Positions 1 through 9,161 of a stretch of DNA of 19,201 nt are shown here, piece by piece; the stretch's first letter is position 1; every line of letters begins with the position of its first letter. The notes under the pieces were generated by a model, which had not been told where the DNA came from, did no database searches, and saw only the letters and a program-made list of their open reading frames with translations. The DNA lies in assembly GCA_026645575.1 (NCBI GenBank), contig JAPKMW010000149.1, forward strand, positions 1 through 19,201, read 5' to 3'. The position numbers were made by a program, and so were the translations under genes. The stretch is from Caldilineaceae bacterium (GTDB lineage Bacteria; Chloroflexota; Anaerolineae; Caldilineales; Caldilineaceae).

Positions 1-690
1 TCTCGGTAAAATTTCGATCAAAGTGACTTGGCACTCTGGAAAAGCTTGTAAAGCAACGGTATCATTGCGCGCATAAGTGCGCTTGACTTTATAACCACCT
101 TCGCCAGTGGCCGAAAGAAATGGCTCCTGATAGACTTCTAACTGGTTATCTACCAAATTGACAATCCAATATTCAGAAATTCCTGCCGACGCGTAAAGCT
201 CTAGTTTATCTGTTCGATCACTGTACAGCGACGAGTCCGCCACTTCCACTAAAAGAAAAATTTCTCCTGCTTTGACATGGCGTTCCTCGTACACTTCCGG
301 TTGTAAGATCGCTATGGCCACATCCGGCTGGGGCTGAGAAGCGCGTCCTTCTATGGTAATCGGCGCCTGCACTCGAATCCATGCTTTGTTGTATAACAAG
401 TGATTGACCAGTCTACTCAGTTTGTCTACACAAATAGCATGTCGCGGGTTAATAGGACTCATCTCCACGAGTAGGCCATCGATTAGCTCAAGCCGTTCAT
501 CTTCAAAGATGCCTAATTCGATGAGATGCTGGTACTCGTCAAGTGTAAAGCGACGCAGATCTCTTGTCACACCCGTTTGGCCGCTAACAACCGTGAACGG
601 AGGCAGCTTAGGCACACCTACAGCTTGAATTGTCGATGACCGATTTTTTTGTGATTGTTCCTGAACAGTTTCTTGAATTGCAACTGCCAT
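1..690 (-). CDS. Uma2-family (DUF820) putative endonuclease-fold protein, 3' end off the window
   Basis: The first 230 codons are present; the stop lies beyond base 1, but the reading is close to the usual end of the family. The sequence shows the Uma2 layout: RLELIDGLLVEMSP at about residues 66-79, a QPDVAI strand with Asp123, LLVEVADSS with Glu149, then DRTDKLELYASAGISEYWIV with Lys162. Asp123, Glu149 and Lys162 fit the PD-(D/E)xK nuclease core known for this fold. The first 45 residues are a polar extension without a clear domain. The start is ATG at 690, only 9 bases after the nuoEF stop, with no convincing Shine-Dalgarno. It is therefore probably read through from the nuo transcript. The family is multi-copy in cyanobacteria and Chloroflexota. 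Its biological role is unknown, and a complex I function should not be inferred from position. Confidence 0.88.
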   Translation of the reverse strand, partial: MAVAIQETVQEQSQKNRSSTIQAVGVPKLPPFTVVSGQTGVTRDLRRFTLDEYQHLIELGIFEDERLELIDGLLVEMSPINPRHAICVDKLSRLVNHLLYNKAWIRVQAPITIEGRASQPQPDVAIAILQPEVYEERHVKAGEIFLLVEVADSSLYSDRTDKLELYASAGISEYWIVNLVDNQLEVYQEPFLSATGEGGYKVKRTYARNDTVALQAFPECQVTLIEILPR

Positions 691-699
691 GAATCGCTC

Positions 700-2673
700 T
701 TAATCTGCCGCTACCATCGTATCACGGTTCAGCGGCGACTCACCCACTGGTTTCAAGGTGCTACTGGTCAACTTGCTCGGCTGGCCGGAATCGGGGCGGT
801 AGATTGGGCGGATCGGAATGACTGGCCCTTCGCTGGCCGGATTGGTCTTTTCGATCAAGCTGATAAATTCGCCACGGAACTTTGCCAGGTTGCTTTGCAG
901 ACCCCAGACCGCCGCATCACCAAAGACACAGAAGGTCTTGCGTTCGATAAACTTACTGATGTGTTCCATCAACTCCAGGTCTTGCATCCGACCATTACCG
1001 GCTTCAATGCGTTCGAGAATGGTCTCCAGCCAGCCCGTGCCTTCGCGACAGGGGGTGCATTTACCGCAGCTTTCCTCGCGGTAGAAGGAAAGGGTGCGTC
1101 GCGCCACCTCAACCATGGAAGCCCGTTCGTCGATAACAAAGATGCCGGCTGAACCCAAGAGTGAACCAGCCGCTTGCACATCTTCAAAGGAAAGTTTCGT
1201 ATCGATCTGATCCGGCTTGAGCAGCTTCATCGAGATGCCGCCAGGGCAAATGGCCTTGATCGGCGCATTATCATCCTGCGGTCCACCACCATACTGGTAA
1301 ATCAGGTCACGCAGGGTAGTGCCGTGTGGTAATTCATAGAGACCAGGGCGCTTAACATTGCCGCTGAGGCAGAAGACGCGCATGCCGGAACTTTGCTCGG
1401 TGCCAAGCTTCTTGTACCAATCGACCCCATAGCGCATAATGTGCGGGATGTTGCTGATCGACTCGGCGTTGTTAACAATCGTCGGCTTGGCGTACAACCC
1501 TTCCACGGCGGGGAACGGTGGTTTCATACGTGGATGGCCGCGGTAGCCTTCCAGGCTGGTCAACAGCGCGGTTTCTTCGCCGCACTCATAAGCGCCGGCG
1601 CCACGATGAATTACTAGCTCTAAGTTTTTGCCAGTGCCAAAGATGTTTTGACCCAAGAAGCCTTGGGCTTTGGCTTCTTTGAGCGCAGCCACCAGGCGTG
1701 TATAGGCAAAATAGTATTCGCCGCGAATATAGACAAAGGCGCGTTCAGATTGAATCGCAAAGGAGCTAATAATGATCCCTTCAATCAATTGATGGGGATC
1801 ATACTCCATAATAATGCGATCTTTGAAGGTGCCCGGCTCAGATTCGTCGGCGTTGACTACCAGATAGTGGGGCATGGCTGGCGCCAAAAAGCCCCATTTT
1901 GTTCCTGTTGGGAAACCGGCGCCGCCGCGGCCACGCAGACCACTGTTTTTTACTTGATCAATCACTTCCGCCGGTTGCATGGTGGTGAGAACACGGCGCG
2001 CCGTTTCATAGCCGCCATCGGCCATATAGCTTTCGATGGTGTGGCTGTTCTCTTTGCCCACGCGACCGGTCAGGTAGCGCTGCTCCATCCCACCAACGGT
2101 ATAGGGGCCGGCTGCTTTGCCTTCGCCCTTGGGATCACCCTTCGGCGTCCAGCGTTCCAGTGTCTTAAAGGCGTTGCCGCTCTTGATCACTTTCAAGAAC
2201 TGATCGACATCGGCCTCGCTCTGTAATTCCTCGAAGTAGCGGATCTCGCCACTCTTGCGTCGTGTCACCGAGACCATCGGCGCCGTGCCGCAGGAGCCAA
2301 GACATTCCATGTGATCGAGCGTGTACTTGCCGTCGGCGGTGGTTTCGCCGTGGTGAATGCCTAGCTTTTCTTCCAGGTGGTGCATGCACTTGTTGGCGCC
2401 ACGCAACATACAAGGCACGTTGGTGCAAACCTCAACGTGGTATTCGCCCTTGGGTTCTTCATGGAACATATTGTAGAAGCCAACCACTGCCCCGACTTCC
2501 GCCGGTTCAAGTTCCAGCATCGTCGCCAGTTCATTCTGGGCATCCACCGGACAGTAGCCAAACTCGCGCTGGATGACATAGAGCGCGGGCAGAATCGCCG
2601 AGCGCTGTCGCCCCGCCGGATACAAGTCCATCCACTTCTTAATTTCTGTGCGTACCGCTTCAGATAGCATCAT
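700..2673 (-). CDS. nuoEF: NADH:quinone oxidoreductase, fused NuoE-NuoF subunit
   Basis: A single 657-residue chain combines the 24-kDa and 51-kDa subunits of the NADH-input module. Residues 1-165 are NuoE: a thioredoxin-like domain with the [2Fe-2S] cysteines C83, C88, C124 and C128 (VCTNVPC and ECLGSC). Residues 166-195 form a Lys/Gly/Pro linker. NuoF follows from about 197, with the FMN/NADH glycine-rich loop GLRGRGGAGFPTGTKWG (245-261), NADESEPGTFKDR, and the GAGAYECGEETALL segment. The N3 [4Fe-4S] ligands are C536, C539, C542 and C582. About 40 residues past the usual NuoF end are Pro/Ser-rich. Start ATG 2673 has AGGAA upstream. FMN takes hydride from NADH and passes electrons to N3; the N1a cluster sits in the NuoE part. 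The next subunit in that path, NuoG, is not in the window. All key residues are intact, so the fusion looks functional. Confidence 0.97.
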   Translation of the reverse strand: MMLSEAVRTEIKKWMDLYPAGRQRSAILPALYVIQREFGYCPVDAQNELATMLELEPAEVGAVVGFYNMFHEEPKGEYHVEVCTNVPCMLRGANKCMHHLEEKLGIHHGETTADGKYTLDHMECLGSCGTAPMVSVTRRKSGEIRYFEELQSEADVDQFLKVIKSGNAFKTLERWTPKGDPKGEGKAAGPYTVGGMEQRYLTGRVGKENSHTIESYMADGGYETARRVLTTMQPAEVIDQVKNSGLRGRGGAGFPTGTKWGFLAPAMPHYLVVNADESEPGTFKDRIIMEYDPHQLIEGIIISSFAIQSERAFVYIRGEYYFAYTRLVAALKEAKAQGFLGQNIFGTGKNLELVIHRGAGAYECGEETALLTSLEGYRGHPRMKPPFPAVEGLYAKPTIVNNAESISNIPHIMRYGVDWYKKLGTEQSSGMRVFCLSGNVKRPGLYELPHGTTLRDLIYQYGGGPQDDNAPIKAICPGGISMKLLKPDQIDTKLSFEDVQAAGSLLGSAGIFVIDERASMVEVARRTLSFYREESCGKCTPCREGTGWLETILERIEAGNGRMQDLELMEHISKFIERKTFCVFGDAAVWGLQSNLAKFRGEFISLIEKTNPASEGPVIPIRPIYRPDSGQPSKLTSSTLKPVGESPLNRDTMVAAD

Positions 2674-2730
2674 AATTTATATTCCTAAAGATTCGCTATG
2701 ATCAGCCAAATCCGCTTAATCGGCGTTCTA

Positions 2731-4566
<1,836 letters not shown>

Positions 4567-4596
4567 GGCGCGCTCCAAAATGTTCGCCTATTGTAA

Positions 4597-4665
4597 CGTA
4601 ATTCGTAATTCGCCATTCGTAACCTGAGCTTATCGAAGGTTACGAATGACGAATTACGAATTACG
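4597..4665. repeat. Near-perfect inverted repeat between nuoB and nuoCD
   Basis: Arms 4597-4625 and 4637-4665 pair over 29 positions with one mismatch around an 11-base loop. Each arm contains the tandem word GTAATTC/GAATTAC twice. There is no U-tract, so it is not a classic intrinsic terminator. It lies inside the nuo transcript and could act as an mRNA processing or stability hairpin, which is inference. The centre (4623-4639) reads CCTGAGCTTATCGAAGG. Confidence 0.93.
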
Positions 4666-4701
4666 CTTCATTGTGACGATGAATAACAAATTTCGATAAC
4701 G

Positions 4702-5244
4702 TTACGCAGCCTTGCGTAGCACTTCTAAAGAATCAATCTGGCCGGGCGCAGTAACAATATCGATCTGACGATATTTACTAAAAGTTTCTTTGCCCTGTTT
4801 TTCGCGCAATTTATCCAGCGCATAAAGCAGCGCCTCGGGGCGGGGAGGGCAGCCGGGGACGTAGACATCGACTGGGATAATTTTATCAACGCCTTGGATA
4901 ATGGCGTAGTTGTTAAAAGGCCCGCCGGCGCTAGCGCAGATGCCCATCGCAATCACCCACTTAGGTTCGGACATCTGGTCATAGAGCCGCTTGATCACTG
5001 GCGCCATCTTGTTGCTGACGCGCCCGGAGACAATGATCAAGTCGGCTTGGCGGGGGCTAGCGCGGAAAAGTTCGGACCCGTAGCGCGCAATGTCATGACG
5101 GGCGGTGCCGGTGGCGATCATTTCCATCGCGCAGCAGGCCAGACCAAACAATAGCGGCCAGGTACTGTTTTGCCGGCCCCAGTTCACTAGCTTTTCTAAT
5201 TGGGTAGTTAGTACACCTTCAGGTAATCGATCTTCAAGGCCCAT
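4702..5244 (-). CDS. nuoB: NADH:quinone oxidoreductase subunit NuoB (N2 cluster protein)
   Basis: NuoB is the 20-kDa subunit holding cluster N2, the last iron-sulfur centre before quinone. The 180-residue product is of normal length. All four cluster ligands are visible: the adjacent pair C37-C38 (GLACCAMEM), C103 ([10 protein letters not shown]) and C132 ([15 protein letters not shown]). The region [24 protein letters not shown] is also typical. Start ATG 5244 follows AAGGTG by 5 bases. It lies 107 bases downstream of nuoA copy 1 and upstream of nuoCD on the same strand, in the usual A-B-C-D order. Nothing is unusual in the protein. Confidence 0.97.
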   Translation of the reverse strand: MGLEDRLPEGVLTTQLEKLVNWGRQNSTWPLLFGLACCAMEMIATGTARHDIARYGSELFRASPRQADLIIVSGRVSNKMAPVIKRLYDQMSEPKWVIAMGICASAGGPFNNYAIIQGVDKIIPVDVYVPGCPPRPEALLYALDKLREKQGKETFSKYRQIDIVTAPGQIDSLEVLRKAA

Positions 5245-5301
5245 CTGTTCACCTTACTAATGGTTAATAAACAACGTATAACTGATAACTGCTAACGATT
5301 A

Positions 5302-5329
5302 CTATCTCATCGTCTGCTATCTCATCGTC
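5302..5329. repeat. Tandem 13-bp direct repeat in the nuoA/nuoB spacer
   Basis: CTATCTCATCGTC occurs at 5302-5314 and again at 5317-5329, a 15-bp period. The flanking sequence 5277-5300 is also made of related words (ATAACTGATAACTGCTAAC). No long inverted partner is present, unlike most other nuo spacers in the window. A weak 6-bp hairpin (GCTTTT/AAAAGC, 5333-5347) sits between it and the nuoA stop. Confidence 0.85.
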
Positions 5330-5351
5330 GCCGCTTTTTTGAAAAGCTGAG

Positions 5352-5723
5352 TTAATCCCAGTCCAACGCGCCTTTGCGCCACTCGTAGAGCAGGCCAATG
5401 ACCAATACCAGCAGGAAAAAGCCCATTGGGAAGAGGGCAAAGGCAATCGAATGATTGTCGCGCAGCGTGCGCATAACTGCTGCCCACGGGTACATAAAGA
5501 TGACTTCAATATCAAAGAGAATAAAGAGCATCGCTACCAGGTAATACTTTACGGGGAAGCGGCGCCGCGCATTGGCAAAGGGAATGATGCCCGATTCATA
5601 CGGCTCTAGCTTCTGCGGGTTGGCGCGTTGCGGGCCAAGCAGGGCCGGCAACCCAACGGCAACCACACCGATAAAGGTCGCCACTAATAATAAGATGAGT
5701 AACGGAACATATTCAATCGCCAC
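5352..5723 (-). CDS. nuoA: NADH:quinone oxidoreductase subunit NuoA, copy 1
   Basis: NuoA is a small membrane subunit with three helices next to the quinone-entry region. The 123-residue product has helices near 6-29, 60-80 and 90-113. The conserved loop YESG (E43) and the helix-2 acids in FDIEVIF (D71, E73) are present, as is the C-terminal EWRKGALDWD. The loop IIPFANARRRFPVKYYL is of the common bacterial NuoA type. The start is GTG 5723, preceded by a strong GGGGAGGAAG. It is the first gene of the minus-strand nuo block, with a promoter about 220 bases upstream. A second NuoA starts 586 bases away on the other strand, with the same catalytic-loop residues but a different loop style. Which copy joins the main complex is unclear. 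Confidence 0.96.
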   Translation of the reverse strand: MAIEYVPLLILLLVATFIGVVAVGLPALLGPQRANPQKLEPYESGIIPFANARRRFPVKYYLVAMLFILFDIEVIFMYPWAAVMRTLRDNHSIAFALFPMGFFLLVLVIGLLYEWRKGALDWD

Positions 5724-5943
5724 GAACGCTTCCTCCCCTTTGCGGCTCTAATTTTGTAAATAACCTCTGTCAATTGGCAGGTCACCTGTTTGTCTGGCAA
5801 TCCCGTTGTGTCACATGCAGAATTAATAACCAGCGTTACCACTGTGCTGGGTCACACAAAGCTATCCTATTCTCTATGCCTGTGAAATACCGACGGAGTA
5901 ATATGGACGACTGACAAAATACTGTCTCTCAGAATGTTGGTGA

Positions 5944-5972
5944 ATTCTATCATGAGCCTATAGGCGTGTCAA
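5944..5972 (-). promoter_or_regulatory. Sigma-70-type promoter for the nuoA-B-CD-EF block
   Basis: Read on the minus strand, TTGACA (5972-5967) is followed after exactly 17 bases by TAGAAT (5949-5944). That is a perfect -35 and a 5-of-6 -10 at ideal spacing. Transcription would start near 5937 and leave a leader of about 210 nt before the GTG at 5723. A second TTGACA at 5773-5768 has no good -10 at the right distance. Confidence 0.7.
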
Positions 5973-6124
5973 CTTTGATAATGATATTGTGAAAAATCGA
6001 ACATTGCCTCCATTTTCGTGCTTTCCCGCTGTATTACTCCTTGCTTTTTGGCGGTGGAAGGCTCAAAAAGGCGTTTGTATTTTACGATTTGTTGCCGCGC
6101 GAATTTTTCTATTGTTCGGCAGGT

Positions 6125-6144
6125 ATGCTACCATACATTAGCAT
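6125..6144. promoter_or_regulatory. Inverted repeat ATGCTA-N8-TAGCAT, possible operator
   Basis: Half-sites ATGCTA (6125-6130) and TAGCAT (6139-6144) are separated by 8 bases. Their centres are 14 bp apart. The repeat lies about 20-60 bp upstream of the plus-strand promoter candidate and overlaps a weak alternative TTGTTC-16-TACATT promoter (6112-6139). A dimeric regulator site is possible but unproven. Confidence 0.3.
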
Positions 6145-6162
6145 TTGTTCAATTCTACACAA

Positions 6163-6192
6163 ATGAAAACGTTCATCCGCCAAACGTATAAA
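6163..6192 (+). promoter_or_regulatory. Candidate promoter for the nuoA2-H-J-K-L-M-N block
   Basis: ATGAAA (6163-6168, 4 of 6 to the -35 consensus), an 18-base spacer, and TATAAA (6187-6192, 5 of 6). Transcription would begin near 6199, about 110 nt before the nuoA2 ATG. An alternative TTGTTC-16-TACATT lies at 6112-6139. Neither is strong. Confidence 0.35.
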
Positions 6193-6193
6193 T

Positions 6194-6225
6194 AGTCAGT
6201 AGTCCGCAGTCGCGTAGTCCAAAGT
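6194..6225. repeat. AGTC word array upstream of nuoA copy 2
   Basis: AGTC recurs five times in about 32 bases (TAGTCAGTAGTCCGCAGTCG and onward), with TAGTCC occurring as part of two of the copies. It resembles one arm of the word-built palindromes found in other nuo spacers, but no inverted partner is present here. Confidence 0.6.
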
Positions 6226-6308
6226 CGACGGGCGCTACTTTAAGATTGCTCGTGTCTACTGATAATAATTTGTCCGCGAGCTTTGTCTACTGCTTTAGGA
6301 GTATCGTA

Positions 6309-6665
6309 ATGCTCACTCAGTATGGGTTCATCCTGATTCTTAGCACCTTTGCGTTTTTGTTGCCGGGTGTAGCTGTTGTACTCGGCTGGTTGTTAGGCCC
6401 CAAGCGTCCTGATCCGGTAAAGAACACGACTTATGAGAGTGGTGTGGAGACAATCGGCGATACCTGGGTGCAGTTTCGTGCGCAGTACTATTTGATCGGG
6501 TTGATCTTCCTCATCTTTGATGTTGAAGTGATCTTCCTCTTTCCGATTGCTTTGGCCTATAGTCAGTTATCCCTCTTCGCGGTTGTGGCTGCGATCACCT
6601 TTGTGTTGATCTTGTTGCTTGGCCTCTTCTTGGAATGGCGCAAGGGCGCTTTGGAGTGGAGTTAG
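6309..6665 (+). CDS. nuoA: NADH:quinone oxidoreductase subunit NuoA, copy 2 (NdhC-like loop)
   Basis: This is a second 118-residue NuoA with three predicted helices. E43 (YESG), D71 and E73 (FDVEVIF) sit at exactly the same residue numbers as in copy 1, and the C-terminus EWRKGALEWS also matches. The loop after YESG is different: VETIGDTWVQFRAQYYL, closer to the cyanobacterial/chloroplast NdhC style (EPxGxAWxQFxxRYY) than to copy 1. I chose ATG 6309, which follows AGGAG by 8 bases. The longer in-frame reading from TTG 6246 adds 21 non-family residues with no ribosome site. It heads the membrane-arm block and lies 99 bases before nuoH. It could be an alternative NuoA for the same complex, or mark a cluster acquired with its own nuoA. 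Confidence 0.94.
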   Translation: MLTQYGFILILSTFAFLLPGVAVVLGWLLGPKRPDPVKNTTYESGVETIGDTWVQFRAQYYLIGLIFLIFDVEVIFLFPIALAYSQLSLFAVVAAITFVLILLLGLFLEWRKGALEWS

Positions 6666-6764
6666 GCGGCATGGTCACGGCGTGGCCTCTGCACTGATAT
6701 TTATTGATAACTCGGCTGATAGGCTGGGTGAAAGCTTGCAAAAGAAATTTGGTGGAGACAATTT

Positions 6765-7994
6765 ATGGAGCAATGGAGTGAAAGCCTGAGTGGTCTAATC
6801 TCCGGGTTAACCACGGGATTGGGCTTACCGGATGTGGTGGCAGTAATTCTTGCCCTCGCCATCGGTGCGTTGGTGCTTGCCAGTATCGGCCCTGTTTTGG
6901 CGTTGGTGTTGATTTGGATTACGCGCAAGGTGATTAGCCGGATGCAGGACCGCATTGGCCCGAATCGGGTTGGCCCTTATGGTCTTTTCCAGACAGTGGC
7001 CGACGCCTTGAAGTTATTGTCCAAGGAAGACATTCGACCAACCAATGCTGATTTTTTTGCCTATGCGGTTGCGCCAGTCTTGTCGGTCTTTGGCGTGATT
7101 CTAACGCTGGCTGTCGTTGCTGTGGCGCCCGGTTGGATTGCTGTTGATCTCAATATTGGCGTCCTCTACCTGGTAGCGCTGGGGTCGATTGGCATTATGG
7201 CCGCCCTTATGGCCGGGTGGAGTAGCAATAACAAGTATGCGTTGCTGGCCGGTTTCCGCGTGGTGGCGCAGTTGTTAAGCTACGAAATCCCAATGGTGCT
7301 GGCAATGTTTGCGCCGGTGCTATGGGTGGGCAGTATGCGCTTAGGCTTGATTACCGAAGCGCAATCTCTCAACCTCTTTGGCTTCAACCTGGGCCTGGGC
7401 TGGTTTGTACTCTTGATGCCAGGCATGGCGCTCATCTATTTGATCAGCGCCCTGGCCGAAAGCGAACAGACTCCCTTTGATCTGTTGGAAGCGGAGTCGG
7501 AGTTGATCGCCGGTTTCCATATTGAATACTCCGGCATGAAATTCGCCATGTTCTTCCTGGCGCAATTCCTCAACACCTTCTTCCTGGGCGCTATTGCTGT
7601 CATGCTTTTCTTTGGCGGCTGGCAAGGGCCTTTTGTGGATCAACTGCCGATCTTGGGTCTGGTCTACTTTCTGATTAAATGCTTCGCCTTCTATACGGTC
7701 GTCATGTGGATTAAAGGCACCTTTCCCCGTGTTCGTGTCGATCAGATGATGTCCTTTGCCTGGAAGGTGTTAGTGCCGTTGGTGTTGGGCCTGATTCTCT
7801 GGCAGATGTTGGCAATGAAGCTCTTTGGCCCCGTCTGGCTACAATATGTAGCGATTCTGGCCGGCAACTTCATTGTGATTGGCATTGTCATCAATGTGCT
7901 GACCAACCACTTTAAGCAAGAGCAAGTTCGCACCAAGCGCGCCTTTGAACCCAAGTCGCTCATCGGTACGATGCAGCCCGTGTCGGGTGATTGA
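6765..7994 (+). CDS. nuoH: NADH:quinone oxidoreductase subunit NuoH
   Basis: NuoH is the membrane subunit that forms the quinone channel floor and links the quinone site to the pump. The 409-residue product has about eight or nine helices and is longer than the E. coli protein. Family signatures are present: [32 protein letters not shown] (about 57-90) and [22 protein letters not shown]. Two usually conserved positions differ. The loop AE-x-x-R-x-PFDLPEAE reads [14 protein letters not shown], with Gln235 for Arg and Leu241 for Pro; FFLAEY reads FFLAQF, with Gln267 for Glu. Start ATG 6765 follows GGTGGAG by 7 bases. nuoI, which often follows nuoH, is missing; a hairpin spacer and nuoJ come next. 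Confidence 0.96.
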   Translation: MEQWSESLSGLISGLTTGLGLPDVVAVILALAIGALVLASIGPVLALVLIWITRKVISRMQDRIGPNRVGPYGLFQTVADALKLLSKEDIRPTNADFFAYAVAPVLSVFGVILTLAVVAVAPGWIAVDLNIGVLYLVALGSIGIMAALMAGWSSNNKYALLAGFRVVAQLLSYEIPMVLAMFAPVLWVGSMRLGLITEAQSLNLFGFNLGLGWFVLLMPGMALIYLISALAESEQTPFDLLEAESELIAGFHIEYSGMKFAMFFLAQFLNTFFLGAIAVMLFFGGWQGPFVDQLPILGLVYFLIKCFAFYTVVMWIKGTFPRVRVDQMMSFAWKVLVPLVLGLILWQMLAMKLFGPVWLQYVAILAGNFIVIGIVINVLTNHFKQEQVRTKRAFEPKSLIGTMQPVSGD

Positions 7995-8003
7995 GAAATT
8001 TGG

Positions 8004-8081
8004 ATTAGGTGATTAGGTCATATCGTGGTTTCGCGCCCAACGGACACCCGCTACAATCACCGTGTGACCTAATCACCTAAT
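8004..8081. repeat. Inverted repeat in the nuoH-nuoJ spacer
   Basis: Perfect 17-bp arms ATTAGGTGATTAGGTCA (8004-8020) and its complement (8065-8081) flank a 44-base loop. Each arm contains the word ATTAGGT twice. There is no U-tract. The element occupies most of the space where nuoI would normally sit. Confidence 0.92.
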
Positions 8082-8113
8082 TTCTAAGCTATAGCTGGAG
8101 AGTAAGTGCTTCC

Positions 8114-8707
8114 ATGATCGAACAATTAGAACAATTAGGCTTGCAATTGATGGAGCAGACGGCGCCGACGATTCCCTCGCTTCAGCAAGTGGTTTTTGTG
8201 GGAATGGCGCTCTTTGCGGCAGCGTGCGCTTTGATGGTGGTATTGGCACGGAACTTATTTCATAGTGCGTTAGCGTTGGTTGGTACACTTTTTGCCGTGG
8301 CTGGGATTTATGCCCTGTTAGAAGCTGAATTCCTGGCCGTGAGTCAAGTGCTGGTCTATATCGGCGCCATCTCGACCTTGATTACTTTTGCCATTATGTT
8401 GACCCGCGGCATGATGTATGGCCCCACCTCGCCGCTGAACCGTCAAGCCGGCACGGCAACAATGATTATTTCTTTGCTCTTTGTGGTTTTGGGTGGTCTG
8501 GTGGCTTACATGCCCTGGTCGAATGAAGCGCTCGATTTGACTCAGCTTTCCTGGGCGCCCTTCACGGATCGCACAACTGGCGAGGCCATTATTGCCTCGT
8601 TGGGTTACAAATTTTTGACCACTTATTTGGTGCCTTTTGAATTGATGGCCGTGTTGCTGCTAGTGGCCCTGGCTGGTGCAATCATGCTGGCTCGCGACCG
8701 GGAGTAA
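8114..8707 (+). CDS. nuoJ: NADH:quinone oxidoreductase subunit NuoJ
   Basis: NuoJ is a five-helix membrane subunit carrying the pi-bulge helix next to NuoK. The 197-residue product shows the family core ARNLFHSALALVGTLFAVAGIYALLEAEFLAVSQVLVYIGAISTLITFAIMLT (about 44-97), and ends with a helix containing VPFELMAVLLLVALAGAIMLARDRE. About 28 residues precede the first usual helix. The nearest ribosome site, GGAG at 8097-8100, is 13 bases from ATG 8114, which is long. The in-frame ATG at 8150 (MEQTAPTI) is an alternative start. The gene follows the hairpin spacer after nuoH and precedes nuoK by 61 bases. Confidence 0.94.
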   Translation: MIEQLEQLGLQLMEQTAPTIPSLQQVVFVGMALFAAACALMVVLARNLFHSALALVGTLFAVAGIYALLEAEFLAVSQVLVYIGAISTLITFAIMLTRGMMYGPTSPLNRQAGTATMIISLLFVVLGGLVAYMPWSNEALDLTQLSWAPFTDRTTGEAIIASLGYKFLTTYLVPFELMAVLLLVALAGAIMLARDRE

Positions 8708-8712
8708 ACAGA

Positions 8713-8747
8713 AATAATTAATCGTTCATGATTGATCATTAATTATT
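8713..8747. repeat. A/T-rich inverted repeat in the nuoJ-nuoK spacer
   Basis: AATAATTAAT (8713-8722) pairs perfectly with ATTAATTATT (8738-8747) around a 15-base loop that also contains ATGATTGATCAT. It fits the pattern of one inverted repeat per nuo spacer. Confidence 0.8.
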
Positions 8748-8768
8748 AGAAAGATTGGGGATGATGAG

Positions 8769-9080
8769 ATGGTTCCTCTAACTTGGTATCTGGTGCTGGC
8801 GGCCTTTATCTTTTCTTGTGGTCTCTTAGCCGCCCTCGCCCGTCGTAATGCCATTGCCGTACTTATGGGGGTCGAATTGATGTTGAACGCTGTGAACATC
8901 AATCTGATCGCCTTCTGGCGCTATGGCGCTGCAGCAGAGCAATTAGATGGCTTGATCTTTGCGCTCTTTGTGATTGCGATTGCTGCGGCAGAGGCGGCGG
9001 TGGGGCTGGCCTTGATTATTTCCGTCTATCGCAGCCGTAAAACGGTTAACCTGGACGAATTGAATCTGTTGCAGGGGTAG
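8769..9080 (+). CDS. nuoK: NADH:quinone oxidoreductase subunit NuoK
   Basis: NuoK is a three-helix, Mrp-related membrane subunit that carries two buried glutamates of the proton path. The 103-residue product has the family length. Both glutamates are visible: E36 in LMGVELMLNAVNIN and E72 in AIAAAEAAVGLALI, followed by the usual YRSRKTVNLDELNLL tail. Start ATG 8769 follows GGGGATGATGAG. An earlier out-of-frame ATGATG at 8761 runs into a stop after six codons. A hairpin spacer lies on each side. Confidence 0.96.
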   Translation: MVPLTWYLVLAAFIFSCGLLAALARRNAIAVLMGVELMLNAVNINLIAFWRYGAAAEQLDGLIFALFVIAIAAAEAAVGLALIISVYRSRKTVNLDELNLLQG

Positions 9081-9106
9081 TTGGGAAGCGCACAAGTGCC
9101 GAATAC

Positions 9107-9143
9107 AATATCTAATAACACATGATATTAGGTGTTAGATATT
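9107..9143. repeat. Inverted repeat in the nuoK to TPR-gene spacer
   Basis: AATATCTAA (9107-9115) pairs with TTAGATATT (9135-9143), with partial pairing further in. On the inner side the words GATATTA and GATATT repeat directly. Confidence 0.75.
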
Positions 9144-9161
9144 CAGCGTGGATGAAAAGGA

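Larger units (their letters stand above)
5724..6308. other. Divergent intergenic region between the two nuoA genes
   Basis: This 585-bp region holds the control sequences for both nuo blocks and no gene that I can support. From left to right it contains the leader of the minus block, a good minus-strand promoter (5944-5972), A/T-rich sequence, an ATGCTA/TAGCAT inverted repeat (6125-6144), a plus-strand promoter candidate (6163-6192), and an AGTC word array (6194-6225). The minus leader also contains short palindromes: CAGGTCACCTG at 5779-5789, and CCAGC pairing with GCTGG. Confidence 0.8.

Noticed and set aside
2040..2100. Independent start for NuoF at the internal Met196 of nuoEF
   Set aside because: The GGTGGG before this ATG is immediately adjacent, too close to act as a ribosome site, and the frame is continuous with NuoE.
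6246..6308. Upstream TTG extension of nuoA copy 2
   Set aside because: The 21 extra residues are not part of the family, there is no ribosome site at TTG, and ATG 6309 has AGGAG at proper spacing.
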